Shown: positions 19,398 through 29,545, counted from the stretch's first letter. The stretch: 64,000 nt of DNA from Planctomycetota bacterium (GCA_021791715.1 JAJYWB010000003.1:102707-166706); one strand, 5' to 3'. Numbers and translations are program-made. The notes: generated by a model not told the origin, from the letters alone.

Positions 19398-20624
19398 TTA
19401 TTCGATTTTCGGCGGCCCTTGAAAGCCCAGGACGCGGCGGATTTCACGGGCCGAGGTCGCTCCCGATTCGACCGCGCTTACCGCGCGATCCCAGAGAGTG
19501 ATCATTCCCTTCTCTTTCGCGATTCGCTCGATCGCCGAACGATCGGCGCGATCGAGGATCGCTCGACCGATCGTCGCGTCGGTCGGTTCGAGAAGTTCGG
19601 CGATCGGAAATCGATCGCGATAGCCCGTTCCCCCACAATGATCGCAACCCGCTGCGATGCGCGCCGATTTGAGGTTGAGCCCGAGCGCGACCGCGGGATC
19701 GGCCGGGTCGGCGTCGATCGCGCATTCGCAAAGCGATCGAACCAGCCGTTGCGAGACGATCGCCAAAACGCCCCCTCGGATCAAATACGGTTCGATCCCC
19801 ATTTCCAGTAATCGCGTGATCGCCCCAGACGCGTCTCCCGCGTGAAACGTCGTCAACACAAGCCTCCCCGTCAGCGAAGCCTCGAGCGTGATCTCGGCGG
19901 TCGTTCGATCGCGGATCTCGCCGACCGCCAGAACGTCGGGATCTTGTCTCAAGAGCGATCGCAATCCCGTCGCCAAATCAAAACCCGCCGCCGCGTCGAC
20001 CTGTGATTGCGAAACCCCCTCGATCGCGACCTCGATCGGATCCTCAAGGCTCATCAAGCAGTGTTGATTATCCGATCTCGAGATGACCTCTCTAAGGCAC
20101 GCGTGAATCGTCGTCGATTTTCCGCTTCCCGAGGGGCCCGAAAGAACGATCGCTCCGCTCGTTTCGGCGAGGAGACGTTCGATCGCACGCGAGAGATCTT
20201 CGGGAAGGCCGAGATCGGCGAGCCGCGCGTGACGGCCCGAGCCGGGAAACAGCCGTGTCGCGGCGCGTTCTCCAAATAATGTCGGAAACGTGCTGACACG
20301 AATCTCGATATCCCCCTGAGACGCTCGAATCCGCCCCTCTTGAGGGATATCGTTTTTATACGTGAGCAAGTTCGCCAATATCTTGAGCCGAGCGACGACG
20401 TTCGATGCGATCGACGCCGGAAGGATCGCGACGGGTTCGAGCACGCCGTCGATCCTTCGGCGGATTTCGAGCCCGTCGCGCGTCGGTTGAAAATGGACGT
20501 CGCTCGCCCCCTCGGCGCGCGATCGATCAAGAATCAAATCGACCGCCTCGACCGCGTATCTCGGGCTCTTGGCGTCGAGCTTCAAAAGCGCCTCGGCGAG
20601 AGATTTCGATCGATCAACAGGCAT
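19398..20624 (-). CDS. GspE/PilB-family secretion or pilus-assembly ATPase
   Basis: 408 aa from ATG 20624. The protein holds the N2-like half (SDVHFQPTRDGLEIRRRIDG) and the complete C-terminal ATPase: Walker A GPSGSGKST at 163-171, SLEDPIEV Asp box, Walker B region DPDVLAVGEIRDR (about 228-240) and His box TTFHAGDASG (about 258-267). A Zn-binding Cys set is visible as SLCECA and CDHCGGTGYRDR, as in PilB/GspE and not PilT. It is shorter than most PilB proteins because the N1/MshEN domain is missing; the protein starts close to the ATPase module. It should power type IV pilus or type II secretion assembly at the inner membrane. No pilin, PilC or secretin gene adjoins it; the PilM operon is 14 kb away in the window. 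Confidence 0.92.
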   Translation of the reverse strand: MPVDRSKSLAEALLKLDAKSPRYAVEAVDLILDRSRAEGASDVHFQPTRDGLEIRRRIDGVLEPVAILPASIASNVVARLKILANLLTYKNDIPQEGRIRASQGDIEIRVSTFPTLFGERAATRLFPGSGRHARLADLGLPEDLSRAIERLLAETSGAIVLSGPSGSGKSTTIHACLREVISRSDNQHCLMSLEDPIEVAIEGVSQSQVDAAAGFDLATGLRSLLRQDPDVLAVGEIRDRTTAEITLEASLTGRLVLTTFHAGDASGAITRLLEMGIEPYLIRGGVLAIVSQRLVRSLCECAIDADPADPAVALGLNLKSARIAAGCDHCGGTGYRDRFPIAELLEPTDATIGRAILDRADRSAIERIAKEKGMITLWDRAVSAVESGATSAREIRRVLGFQGPPKIE

Positions 20625-20712
20625 AAAAAATCCAATATCTAAGTATCGGCGATATTTCTAAGACCTTCATGTATGAGTATACTGATAAACAATCGGTCGT
20701 TCGTGTTCGAGG

Positions 20713-21666
20713 TTATTTCGCGACGAGTTCGGGCTCGATCGGCCAATTACCGCTCGGCCACGTTTTACCTTGCACGGGGGCGAGGATCGATCGAACTTCT
20801 TCGAGAAGTTCGGATTGAACCGTGGCGTCGAGCGCGGCGATGTTCCGTTCCACTTCGGCCGCGGTCTTCATGCCGATCAGCGTTACTGGGATCGCGGGAT
20901 CGAGAACGCTGAACTGAACGGCGAGAGTCGAGAGATCGACGTTCCAACCCGAACAATACTCCGAGGCCCGCCGAGCCGCGGTTTGAATCGAATCGGGGGC
21001 GGGATGCCACGCCGGAGGACCCGATTTCGACAACAGCCCCATCGCCAGCGGACTCGCGTTGATCAGCCCCAAACCGCGCTCTTTGACGATTGGAACGAGT
21101 CGATCTTTCAACGTATGATCAAGCAAGGTGAAATGACAGTAACTGAGGACGAGATCGATCGGCGCTTTGACCGCGGCCTCGGCGAGCAATCCCAACGGCA
21201 GCCCCGATACGCCGATGAATCGACATTTTCCTTTCCGCTTCAGCCGTTCCATCGCGGGAACCGTCTCGTTCCAGATCCGCTCGTAATCGGCCGCGAATTC
21301 GATATCATGAGCGATGAATATATCCAGATAGTCGGTTTTCAAGCGTTCGAGCGATTCATCTAGGCTTTGCTCCATGTGTTCGGGTGAAAAATCGAACGTC
21401 GATTGAGCGATTCGGCCGGCTTTCGACGAGAGGATGATTTTCGACCTCCAAGGGCCTTCGAGCGCCTTACCCAGGAACGCCTCGGATCGCGTTTCGCCGT
21501 AATACGGGCTGGTGTCGAACAGGTTGATCCCGCGTTCGATCGCGACATGGACCGAGCGGATACCCTCGTTCGCGTCGACCGATCCGTACACTCCGCCGAG
21601 CGGGCTCGCTCCGAAGCCGATCGGAGCGACTTTCAGGCCGGTTTTTCCAAGGTCGCGGTATTGCAT
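20713..21666 (-). CDS. Aldo/keto reductase
   Basis: 317 aa from ATG 21666, normal length for the family. It opens MQYRDLGKTGLKVAPIGFGA. The catalytic tetrad is visible as Asp and Tyr in NLFDTSPYYGETRSEAFLG, Lys in ILSSKAGRI and His in IFIAHDIEF. The end, PVTLIGMKTAAEVERNIAAL, is the NADPH phosphate-binding region. The family reduces aldehydes and ketones or oxidises sugars with NADP(H). The N-terminal pattern resembles L-galactose dehydrogenase/oxidoreductase Tas-like members, but the substrate cannot be told. It is divergent from the ASPIC/UnbV gene across 224 bp, which should hold both promoters. Confidence 0.92.
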   Translation of the reverse strand: MQYRDLGKTGLKVAPIGFGASPLGGVYGSVDANEGIRSVHVAIERGINLFDTSPYYGETRSEAFLGKALEGPWRSKIILSSKAGRIAQSTFDFSPEHMEQSLDESLERLKTDYLDIFIAHDIEFAADYERIWNETVPAMERLKRKGKCRFIGVSGLPLGLLAEAAVKAPIDLVLSYCHFTLLDHTLKDRLVPIVKERGLGLINASPLAMGLLSKSGPPAWHPAPDSIQTAARRASEYCSGWNVDLSTLAVQFSVLDPAIPVTLIGMKTAAEVERNIAALDATVQSELLEEVRSILAPVQGKTWPSGNWPIEPELVAK

Positions 21667-21890
21667 CAGAATGCCTCGTCGTCGTTCGACCGATCGAGCA
21701 AGTCCGATCGATCTTTATCTTTGGTTGAGAAAGTTCGCTCGTTATTTTGGCGGAACGGTCGATCGATCGCCAGTCTCGTCGTCGGGCTTCGAGAAATAAC
21801 GCGGGTTGTTTAATCGAAGGGGCTTTTCGATCGTTGATCGCTTGATGAAGAAATCAAACCGAGTCTTGATCGTTTGAGCCGATTTTTGCG

Positions 21891-24788
21891 ATGATTCTTG
21901 TTATGAAATTAAAGAAACGGACGGCGATGCGAGTGGCGATCGTCGCGGGATTGCTGCCGACGACGGTGCTGCTGGCGCTGGCGGGGCGTTCGATCTGGAC
22001 GCGATATCGCGAGTCTCGGCTCGACGACATCCGCCGGGTTATGGACGAGCGTCGATATCTGGATGCGCTCGGAGAATTAAATCGGTTGGCGCGATTCGCT
22101 CCCGGCGACGGCGAGATTTGGTACCGGATCGGGATGTGCGAACGTTCGCTCGGCAGATTGAAGAAAGCCGCGGCCGCGTGGCGCAAGATTTCGGCGGATT
22201 CGCGATTTCGACCGCTCGCTTCGTTGGAAGGCGCCAAACTGGCGCTTTCTCAAGGCAAGCTCGCAGACGCCGAGGAGATCCTCGAAAGCGGCGCCGGGCT
22301 GAAGACGTTCGAAGGCGCCAAACTGTTGGCGAGAATCCTCCAGGTTGAGGGACGAATCGACGACGTCAAACGCCTTTATCGCGCGGTGTGGAACCCGTGG
22401 GACGATCCGATCGGCGTCTTAAGCGAACTTTGGAAGCTCGACGTCGAGGCTTTTCCGATCGAGCGAACTCAAAAATATCTGGATCAGTTGGCGCGAGACG
22501 CCCCCGACGATGATCGCATTCTCTTGGCTCGCGCGCACCTCGCGATCCTTCAGGGAGATTTCACCGAGGCGCGGCGGATGCTCGAAGAATGCGCGCGACG
22601 AAGGCCGAACGATTTCGCGATTTGGAAGGGGAAACTCAAAGTCGCGCTCCTTACCGATTCGATCGACGACGCGATCGCCGCATCCAAAAGAATTCCGATT
22701 TCAGAACTTCTGGATACGACGATCGACGACGTTCGCGCTCGGCTCGCGGCCTTATCGGGCGACGAATCGTTCGAGCGGAGCGTATTGCTTGATCGGCTTA
22801 AACGCGAACCTGGAAGCGTCGTCACGCTCGATCGTTTGGCCGAACTCGCGGTACGCGCGGGCGAATCCGATCGCTCGATCGAATTTCGTCGCCGCGGCGC
22901 GGTTGTGCGCGAAATCAGAAAGAAATACGAAGATATTCTTGCGCAAAAGGAGCCGCGAAAGCGTTCGGTCGAATTGGCCGACTTGGCCGATCGATTGGGA
23001 ATGCGATTCGAGGCCGAACGGTGGGCGATTTTGGGAGCGGCTAAGCCGTTTCGTCCGGTTCGATCGGTTCCCGCTCTCGACGATTTCGCGGTCACTCTCG
23101 CTTCAAGAATCAAAGATATTACGATAAAATTGAATCTTGGATCGGCGAAACGGAGCGTCGATTCGACCGCGGATCGCGAGCCGGTCGGGTTGAGTTTCGT
23201 CGACGACGCGGAGCGAGCGGGTTTGATTTTTCGATATGAGAACGGTTCCTCACGATTGAAGCAGCTCCCCGAGACGATGAACGGCGGAGTCGCCTTGTTC
23301 GATTACGACGGGGACGGCCGGCTCGACGTCTACGCGGTTCAAGGGGGAGTGTTTCCGCCCGATTCGAAACCGACCCGCCGCGGCGATCGGCTCTTCCGTA
23401 ACCGGGGCGACGGGACGTTCGAGGACGCGACCGAAAAATCGGGGCTCGCCGCGATCCCCGCCGGTTACGGCCACGGAGTCGCGGTCGGCGATTACGACGG
23501 CGACGGTTTCGCCGATTTGTTTATCACGCGTTGGCGCAAATATGAGTTATTAAGAAATCGGGGCGACGGGACGTTCGAAGACGCGACCGAGAAGGCGGGG
23601 CTCGCGGGTGATCGCGGCTGGCCGACCTCCGCCGCGTGGGCCGACCTCGACGGAGACGGCGATCTGGATCTTTATGTATGTCAATATTTGGAATGGGACG
23701 CGGATCGTCCCGCGACCTGCGTCGACGCCGAGACGGGGCGGCGGTTTTATTGCACGCCGAGGGATTTTCACGGCGAGCCCGATCGTCTGTTTCGCAACGA
23801 CGGGGGGCGATTCGTCGATGCGACCGACGACGCGGGGATCGTCGACCGCGACGGTCGAGGGCTCGGCGTCGTCGCGACCGATCTCGACGGCGACCGCAAG
23901 ATCGATATATTCGTGGCGAACGATATGACGGCAAATTATTACTTTCATAACAAAGGAGGATTGAAATTTGAGGAGATCGGCCTCGATGCGGGGGTCGCTT
24001 GCAACGGATCCGGGGGGTTTCAGGCGGGGATGGGGATCGCCCGCGGCGATTTTGATCGCGACGGCGCGATCGACCTGTTCGTGACGAATTTTTACGGCGA
24101 ATCGACGACGTTTTTTCGCAATCTCGGCGGAGGGGTGTTCGCCGATCACACCTCGGCGATCGGCCTGGCGGTGCCGAGTCGATTTCTCCTCGGTTTCGGT
24201 TTGACCGCCGCCGATTTCAATAACGACGGATTGCTTGATATCGCGAGCGCGAACGGTCATGTAAACGACGGTCGTCCCCGAGTTCCATACGCGATGCCTG
24301 CGCAACTTTTGATGGGGAGACCCGACGGCCGATTGTTTGACGCTTCGAGCCGCGCCGGTTCGTGTTGGAGCGTTCCAAGGACGGCGCGCGGGCTCGCTCG
24401 AGGCGACCTCGACGACGACGGAGCGCTCGACGTCGTGATCGTCGCGCAGAACGCTCCTCTCGCATATTTTCATAATCGATCAAAAACAGGTCGATTCATC
24501 ACGTTGACTCTCGAAGGGGTGAAATCGCCCCGCGACGGTTCCGGGACGAGGATCGAGGCGGTCGCCGGAGGAAAGCGTTTCGTCGCGAGCCGGGACGGAG
24601 GAGGAAGCTACGAATCGGCTTCGGACCCGAGGATTCACTTCGGCCTCGGAGCCGCGCGGATCGTCGAATCGATCGCCGTCGAATGGCCGTCGGGGACGAT
24701 CGACCGAGCCGAGGGGTTGGAGGTCGATTGTTTTTATAAAATAACGGAAGGAAGTTCATTCAAGAAGATCAAAAGTATCAATAAGTAA
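21891..24788 (+). CDS. ASPIC/UnbV and VCBS (FG-GAP) repeat protein with TPR N-terminus
   Basis: 965 aa from ATG 21891 (ATG 21903 is a near alternative). A hydrophobic stretch at about 14-32 (VAIVAGLLPTTVLLALAG) anchors or exports the protein. Residues about 45-370 are helical TPR-like repeats (RRYLDALGELNRLARFAPGD, KKAAAAWRKIS). From about 425, FG-GAP/VCBS repeats follow, with Ca-binding loops such as DYDGDGRLDVYAV, DYDGDGFADLFIT, DLDGDGDLDLYVC and DFNNDGLLDIASA. The C-terminus (about 885-955) is an ASPIC/UnbV domain (HFGLGAARIVESIAVEWPSG). This CRTAC1-like architecture is common in Planctomycetes and thought to work on the cell surface or in the periplasm; its ligand is unknown. Confidence 0.93.
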   Translation: MILVMKLKKRTAMRVAIVAGLLPTTVLLALAGRSIWTRYRESRLDDIRRVMDERRYLDALGELNRLARFAPGDGEIWYRIGMCERSLGRLKKAAAAWRKISADSRFRPLASLEGAKLALSQGKLADAEEILESGAGLKTFEGAKLLARILQVEGRIDDVKRLYRAVWNPWDDPIGVLSELWKLDVEAFPIERTQKYLDQLARDAPDDDRILLARAHLAILQGDFTEARRMLEECARRRPNDFAIWKGKLKVALLTDSIDDAIAASKRIPISELLDTTIDDVRARLAALSGDESFERSVLLDRLKREPGSVVTLDRLAELAVRAGESDRSIEFRRRGAVVREIRKKYEDILAQKEPRKRSVELADLADRLGMRFEAERWAILGAAKPFRPVRSVPALDDFAVTLASRIKDITIKLNLGSAKRSVDSTADREPVGLSFVDDAERAGLIFRYENGSSRLKQLPETMNGGVALFDYDGDGRLDVYAVQGGVFPPDSKPTRRGDRLFRNRGDGTFEDATEKSGLAAIPAGYGHGVAVGDYDGDGFADLFITRWRKYELLRNRGDGTFEDATEKAGLAGDRGWPTSAAWADLDGDGDLDLYVCQYLEWDADRPATCVDAETGRRFYCTPRDFHGEPDRLFRNDGGRFVDATDDAGIVDRDGRGLGVVATDLDGDRKIDIFVANDMTANYYFHNKGGLKFEEIGLDAGVACNGSGGFQAGMGIARGDFDRDGAIDLFVTNFYGESTTFFRNLGGGVFADHTSAIGLAVPSRFLLGFGLTAADFNNDGLLDIASANGHVNDGRPRVPYAMPAQLLMGRPDGRLFDASSRAGSCWSVPRTARGLARGDLDDDGALDVVIVAQNAPLAYFHNRSKTGRFITLTLEGVKSPRDGSGTRIEAVAGGKRFVASRDGGGSYESASDPRIHFGLGAARIVESIAVEWPSGTIDRAEGLEVDCFYKITEGSSFKKIKSINK

Positions 24789-25180
24789 AATATATAAGAT
24801 TGTTTGGTGGTCTAGGATCGTTTCCAGAGAGCGATGATTTCTCGTCTCGCACGGGTCGGCGAATTATCGGTTAAGATCGTGTTGACTCGGCGCGGAGCGA
24901 ATCAAAATAATGAGTACGCAAACTTCGGGCCGCCGTTTGATCGATGACATCGTGCGCTTCTTGATTGCGATTCGGCCGTCGTTTTCAAGTACGTCAATCT
25001 TGATAGATTGATGAATCGCACGATTCGTTTCATCCTCCTAGGCGTGGGTCCATGCATCGTTCTTCGGCGTCACGCAGTTGTCGAATCGAAGTCCTGGAAG
25101 GGCTCGATTCTTTCTCGCGCGGGCGAACGATCGACGTCTTGTATTCAAACATGCGATCATCAAGCGGAGCTTGAACCACC
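24789..25180. other. Intergenic, no gene seen
   Basis: This is the upstream region of the coiled-coil gene. It is of mixed composition, with an AT-rich start. I found no terminator-like hairpin after the ASPIC/UnbV stop and no open frame with protein-like composition. Confidence 0.5.
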
Positions 25181-28100
25181 GTGATAGACCGCCTCGATTC
25201 CGAATGCCCTCATTGCGGTCGTCGCCTGAAAATTCGCGTCGAGTACGCGGGGTTGGTAATTTGTTGCAACTCGTGCGAAAACTTGATCCGCGTCCGACGA
25301 ACGGGCGAGGTTCAACCCGCGACGATGGGCGAAGTCGACTTCGTCCCCAAAGAGGATTATTTCCACGTCCGTAATGAATTGGTTTCACTTCAATCGCGTC
25401 TCAACGCTCGCGACGAAGAATTTCGCGATCTCGAGGCCCTGCACTCCCAGACGATCGACAGAGCCGAGACGCTCGAACTTCGTCTGGCAGAAATCGAGTC
25501 CGCTCTTTCCGATGCGCTTCGCCTTCGAAACGAATCGACTCGGATTCACGACGATGCCGATCGGAGGACGCAAGAAGCCGACACGTTGCGAAACGAAGCC
25601 GAGTCGCGGCTCAAGCAAATCGAGGACGAACTCGACGAGGCCGAATCGCTCCGACTCGTCGCCGAATCGAACCTCGCGAACGAACGAAAACGCATTCAAG
25701 AGATCGAATGCGAATATCGCCGGGAAATTGATTCGATCGTTTCTTCACATCGTGAACATATCGAATCGATCGAACGCTCTCGCCGCGACGATTTCGAGGC
25801 GATGCGAAATCAACATCAAGAAGCGATCGAAGCGAAAGATCGCGCTCACGAAAACGCGATTCGATTGAAAGAATGCGCGTATCAAGAAGCGATCGAAGCG
25901 AGGGATCGAGCTCACGAAGACGCGATTCGATTGAAAGAATGCGCGTATCAAGAAGCGATCGAAGCGAGGGATCGAGCTCACGAAGACGCGATTCGATTGA
26001 AAGAAAGCGCGTATCAAGAAGCGATCGAAGCGAGGGATCGAGCTCACGAAGAGAAGATCAACGCGAAAGAGCTTGCTCATCGACGGGAAATCGATCGATT
26101 CGCCGCGCAATTTACCGAATCCACACGCGACGACGCGATTCGGATCGACGAGCTTCAAAAACGAGTCGACGCCGATCAAAAAATGATCGAAGAACTTCGA
26201 TCTCTCGTTCAAGATCGCGTCGATCGAGAGACGCATGAATCGGTGATCCTCGATCGCGATCGTCTTTCGGCCCGCGTCGAACGGCTTGAACGTGAACTCG
26301 TTGATCGGAGTCGAGGAGACGAAACCGCCGAACGCGCATTGCGCGAGGCCGCCGACGCTCGAACTCAATCGGTTGAACTGCAAGCCCGTTTGAAAAAACT
26401 TCAAGCTTCGGCGGCCGACGCGATCTCTTCCCGCGACGCGACGATCGCTTCATTGAATCTTCGGTTGAACGAATCTTCCGAACAAACTCGCGAACTCGAG
26501 TCGAAACATTCACAGGTTCTTTCGGATCGCGACACGACGATCGCCTCGTTGAATCTTCGGTTGAACGAACTTTCCGAACAAACTCGCGAGATCGAGTCGA
26601 AACATTCACAGGTTCTCTCGGATCGCGACGCGACGATCGCTTCGTTGAATCTTCGGTTGAACGAACTTTCCGAACAAACTCGCGAGATCGAGTCGAAACA
26701 TTCACAGGTTCTCTCGGATCGCGACGCGACGATCGCTTCGTTGAATCTTCGCTTGAACGAACTTTCCGAACAAACTCGCGAACTCGAGTCAAAACATTCA
26801 CAGGTTCTCACGGATCGCGACGCGACGATCGCTTCGTTGAATCTTCGCTTGAACGAACTTGCCGAACAAACTCGCGAAATCGAGTCAAAACATTCACAGG
26901 TTCTCACGGATCGCGACGCGACGATCGCTTCGTTGAATCTTCGGTTGAACGAACTTTCCGAACAAACTCGCGAGATCGAGTCGAAACATTCACAGGTTCT
27001 TTCGGATCGCGACGAAACGATCGCCTCGCTGAATCTTCGGTTGAACGAACTTTCCGAACAAACTCGCGATCTTGGATTGAATCATTCGCAGGTTCTTTCG
27101 GATCGAGACGCTACGATCGCCACGTTGAATCTTCGGTTGAACGAACTTTCCGAACAAACTCGCGAACTTGAGTCGAAGCATTCACAGGTTCTTTCGGAGC
27201 GAGACGCTACGATCGCCACGTTGAATCTTCGGTTGAACGAACTTTCCGAACAAACTCGCGAACTTGAGTCGAAGCATTCACAGGTTCTTTCGGAGCGCGA
27301 CGAGAAGATTTCTGTTTTAGATCGACGCATTAAAGAGCTTGACTCACAATTGCGCCTTGAATTGGAGAAGGTGAAAGCGCTCTTAAAAGAGCGCGATTCC
27401 TTGCGACTCCTAGTTCAAGAGAACGCCGTAGCGATCGATTCGGCTCGTATCAAAATCGCTTGCGCCGCGACCCGAGAGGTCGAACTCCAGGAAAAGATCG
27501 ATCGCCTGACCGAACGGATTGAGAGCGAACGGTTCGAGAGCGAGCGGATCAAACAGCAGGACGAGAATCAGCTTGACGAGCTTACGCGCGAGCACAATCG
27601 CGTATTAGACGAATCTTCCAAACGATTCGCGGCGATCAAAGAATTATTGGATGAAAGCGAGCTGAAGCGAAAAACCGAGATCGCCGATCTCGAATCGGAG
27701 ATTGCGCTGCTGCGCGATCGGCGAGTCGCGGAAATCGAAGCCTCTGACGAAAGGATCGCCGAACTTGAATTTGAACTCGCTCGTCAAGGGGCCGAAAGAG
27801 AGCACTGGCGCGATCGATCGGCTCGTTTTGAGCGAGAGCGCGATGAACACGCCGCGAGAATCGCCGATACAGATAAACGATTCAACGAAACTCTCTTCAA
27901 ACACGCTTCCGAGATCGACTCTCTTCGAAAACAAATCGAAGTCGAGCGCGACGCCGCCTCGTCCGCGCGGCTTCGCGTTGAAGAATTGACCTCGGCCCGG
28001 ACGGCTGACGAACGTCGGATTGAGGAAGCGGTCGGCGAATTACGTTTGGCGGAGCGACGCGTTGAAGAATTGACCTCGGCTCGGACAAACGACGAACACC

Positions 28101-29545
28101 GGATTGAGGAGTTAACATCGTTATTGTTCGAAGCCGAGCGAACCGTCAAGGAGCTGACGCAGTCGTCGACCGTAAGCGAGCTTCGTGTACGGCAAGCGAC
28201 GAATAATTTACGATCCGCCGAACATCGAGTTCAAGAACTCTCCTCTGCGAATTCGGAAGCCGAGAAGACGATCGCTCGCTTGATTGAAGCGGGAACGATC
28301 TCGGATCGAGCGAGAATCGAATCGGCGGAGAAGATCGCCGAGTTGAGTCGTCGATTAGAGCGAGCGACGAGCGATCGAGAATCCGAGATTGAAAATCTCG
28401 AACGGATGATCGATTCCAAGAACGCCGAGATCGATCGACTGATCGCCGAAAGCTCCGCCGCGATTGACGAGAAACGAGCGATCGAGCGGGAATTCGAAAC
28501 GCTCAAGCAAGTCGTCGCCGAAACCCTCAAGGATAAAGAAAAATACGAGAATATGACCGTTTTGCTCAAGCAAGAGCTTGATCAAACAGTCTCATGTTGG
28601 AACGAGGCTCGTTCGGCGGATGAAAGGAAGATCGGCGAGTTGGAATCGCGAGTCGAATCGGCCGAATCGTCGTGTGCGGTGTTGACTTCCGAAGTGGAAC
28701 GAACTCGGATCGAGATCGAGCGATTGGAGGGGGATTCGTCGCTCGCTCGCGCCGAACTGGAACGTTCTCGAATCGAGATCGAGCGATTGGAGCGGGATTC
28801 GTCGCTCGCTCGCGCCGAGGCCGATGAGGCTCACGGTCTTTTATCCGCTGAACTCGATCGCGCTCGGCGTGAAGTCGCCGACGAACGACGGCGTGCGGTC
28901 GTCGGAGCGGCCGAGCGTGAAGCGTTGCTCGATCGCATACGAAAGCTGGAATCGCAATCGCTTGAACGAATCGACGATTCCTCGGAATCGTTGCAACTCG
29001 CGGTCGCCGATCTGGCGATTGTCGATAAAACGAGCCCCGATTTCGAGGTCGAACGACCCGCTCCCGATCGGTCGGCTTCGATCGTCGACTCGCTCGACGC
29101 GACGTCGGCGAGCAAGTTTATCGACGTGTTGGCTCAACACTTACGAATCGCTCAAACGCTTAATAAACATTTAAGAACGTTATATGAAGAGCGTCGTTAT
29201 CAAGGCGCTCGGGGAGAAACATTGGACGCCAGGGCTCGATCCGAGGAGCTCGCTTCGAGCGCTCGGTCGGCGCGCGAGCAAATCGAGCGCGATTGGCTCG
29301 ATTGGTTGAGGATTTATCAAGCGAAGGCGCCGCGCAGGGCGGCGACGCGGCCGGTCGAGTCGGGGCAGATTCGTCGACGGATTGAAGTGCTTTCACATCA
29401 GATTCTTTCCGTTCAAAATACGAACGATCGCCTTCGATCGCTTTTCCAGGAGAGCGACGTCGCCGCGACGACGCCTTCGGGTCGGCTTGAAATCGCGTCG
29501 GGCGCGATCACGATCGAGGTCGATTCGGTCGCGACAAAAATCTAA
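25181..29545 (+). CDS. Giant zinc-ribbon coiled-coil protein with internal tandem repeats
   Basis: 1454 aa from GTG 25181. No in-frame ATG lies nearby, and this start places the zinc ribbon at the N-terminus. The ribbon is CPHC (9-12) plus CNSC (29-32), followed by RVRRTGEVQPATMG. Almost everything from about residue 65 to 1300 is predicted coiled coil, rich in Glu, Arg, Ala, Leu and Ser. Two blocks are near-perfect repeats: 22-aa units at about 213-290 and nine 32-aa units at 416-703. The 32-aa unit reads SDRDATIASLNLRLNELSEQ plus TREIESKHSQVL. A later pair of 21-aa units (SRIEIERLERDSSLARA) is near residue 1190. The last 150 residues are less repetitive. No signal peptide or membrane helix is visible, so the protein is cytoplasmic, perhaps a scaffold or filament. 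No known function; it stands alone between intergenic gaps. Confidence 0.88.
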   Translation: MIDRLDSECPHCGRRLKIRVEYAGLVICCNSCENLIRVRRTGEVQPATMGEVDFVPKEDYFHVRNELVSLQSRLNARDEEFRDLEALHSQTIDRAETLELRLAEIESALSDALRLRNESTRIHDDADRRTQEADTLRNEAESRLKQIEDELDEAESLRLVAESNLANERKRIQEIECEYRREIDSIVSSHREHIESIERSRRDDFEAMRNQHQEAIEAKDRAHENAIRLKECAYQEAIEARDRAHEDAIRLKECAYQEAIEARDRAHEDAIRLKESAYQEAIEARDRAHEEKINAKELAHRREIDRFAAQFTESTRDDAIRIDELQKRVDADQKMIEELRSLVQDRVDRETHESVILDRDRLSARVERLERELVDRSRGDETAERALREAADARTQSVELQARLKKLQASAADAISSRDATIASLNLRLNESSEQTRELESKHSQVLSDRDTTIASLNLRLNELSEQTREIESKHSQVLSDRDATIASLNLRLNELSEQTREIESKHSQVLSDRDATIASLNLRLNELSEQTRELESKHSQVLTDRDATIASLNLRLNELAEQTREIESKHSQVLTDRDATIASLNLRLNELSEQTREIESKHSQVLSDRDETIASLNLRLNELSEQTRDLGLNHSQVLSDRDATIATLNLRLNELSEQTRELESKHSQVLSERDATIATLNLRLNELSEQTRELESKHSQVLSERDEKISVLDRRIKELDSQLRLELEKVKALLKERDSLRLLVQENAVAIDSARIKIACAATREVELQEKIDRLTERIESERFESERIKQQDENQLDELTREHNRVLDESSKRFAAIKELLDESELKRKTEIADLESEIALLRDRRVAEIEASDERIAELEFELARQGAEREHWRDRSARFERERDEHAARIADTDKRFNETLFKHASEIDSLRKQIEVERDAASSARLRVEELTSARTADERRIEEAVGELRLAERRVEELTSARTNDEHRIEELTSLLFEAERTVKELTQSSTVSELRVRQATNNLRSAEHRVQELSSANSEAEKTIARLIEAGTISDRARIESAEKIAELSRRLERATSDRESEIENLERMIDSKNAEIDRLIAESSAAIDEKRAIEREFETLKQVVAETLKDKEKYENMTVLLKQELDQTVSCWNEARSADERKIGELESRVESAESSCAVLTSEVERTRIEIERLEGDSSLARAELERSRIEIERLERDSSLARAEADEAHGLLSAELDRARREVADERRRAVVGAAEREALLDRIRKLESQSLERIDDSSESLQLAVADLAIVDKTSPDFEVERPAPDRSASIVDSLDATSASKFIDVLAQHLRIAQTLNKHLRTLYEERRYQGARGETLDARARSEELASSARSAREQIERDWLDWLRIYQAKAPRRAATRPVESGQIRRRIEVLSHQILSVQNTNDRLRSLFQESDVAATTPSGRLEIASGAITIEVDSVATKI
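25817..26050 (+). repeat. 66-bp tandem repeat, about 3.5 copies, inside the coiled-coil gene
   Basis: Copies begin at 25817, 25883, 25949 and 26015 (the last partial). Each encodes QEAIEARDRAHEDAIRLKEC plus AY, with only a few substitutions between copies. The reading frame is kept because the unit is a multiple of three. Confidence 0.93.
26426..27289 (+). repeat. 96-bp tandem repeat, nine copies, inside the coiled-coil gene
   Basis: Nine consecutive 96-bp units start at 26426, with a degenerate tenth from 27290. Neighbouring copies are nearly identical at DNA level, including silent positions, which points to recent expansion or gene conversion. Each unit encodes 32 residues. The main variable positions are Ser/Thr-Asp/Glu-Arg-Asp at the start and Glu-Ile/Leu in the middle. 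Unit 7 is the most diverged, with DLGLNHSQ. Confidence 0.95.

Noticed and set aside
26401..26907. Minus-strand Cys-containing repeat frame (RTCECFDS units)
   Set aside because: It is the reverse reading of the 96-bp coiled-coil repeats. The plus strand has the zinc ribbon, coiled-coil pattern and continuous 1454-codon frame.
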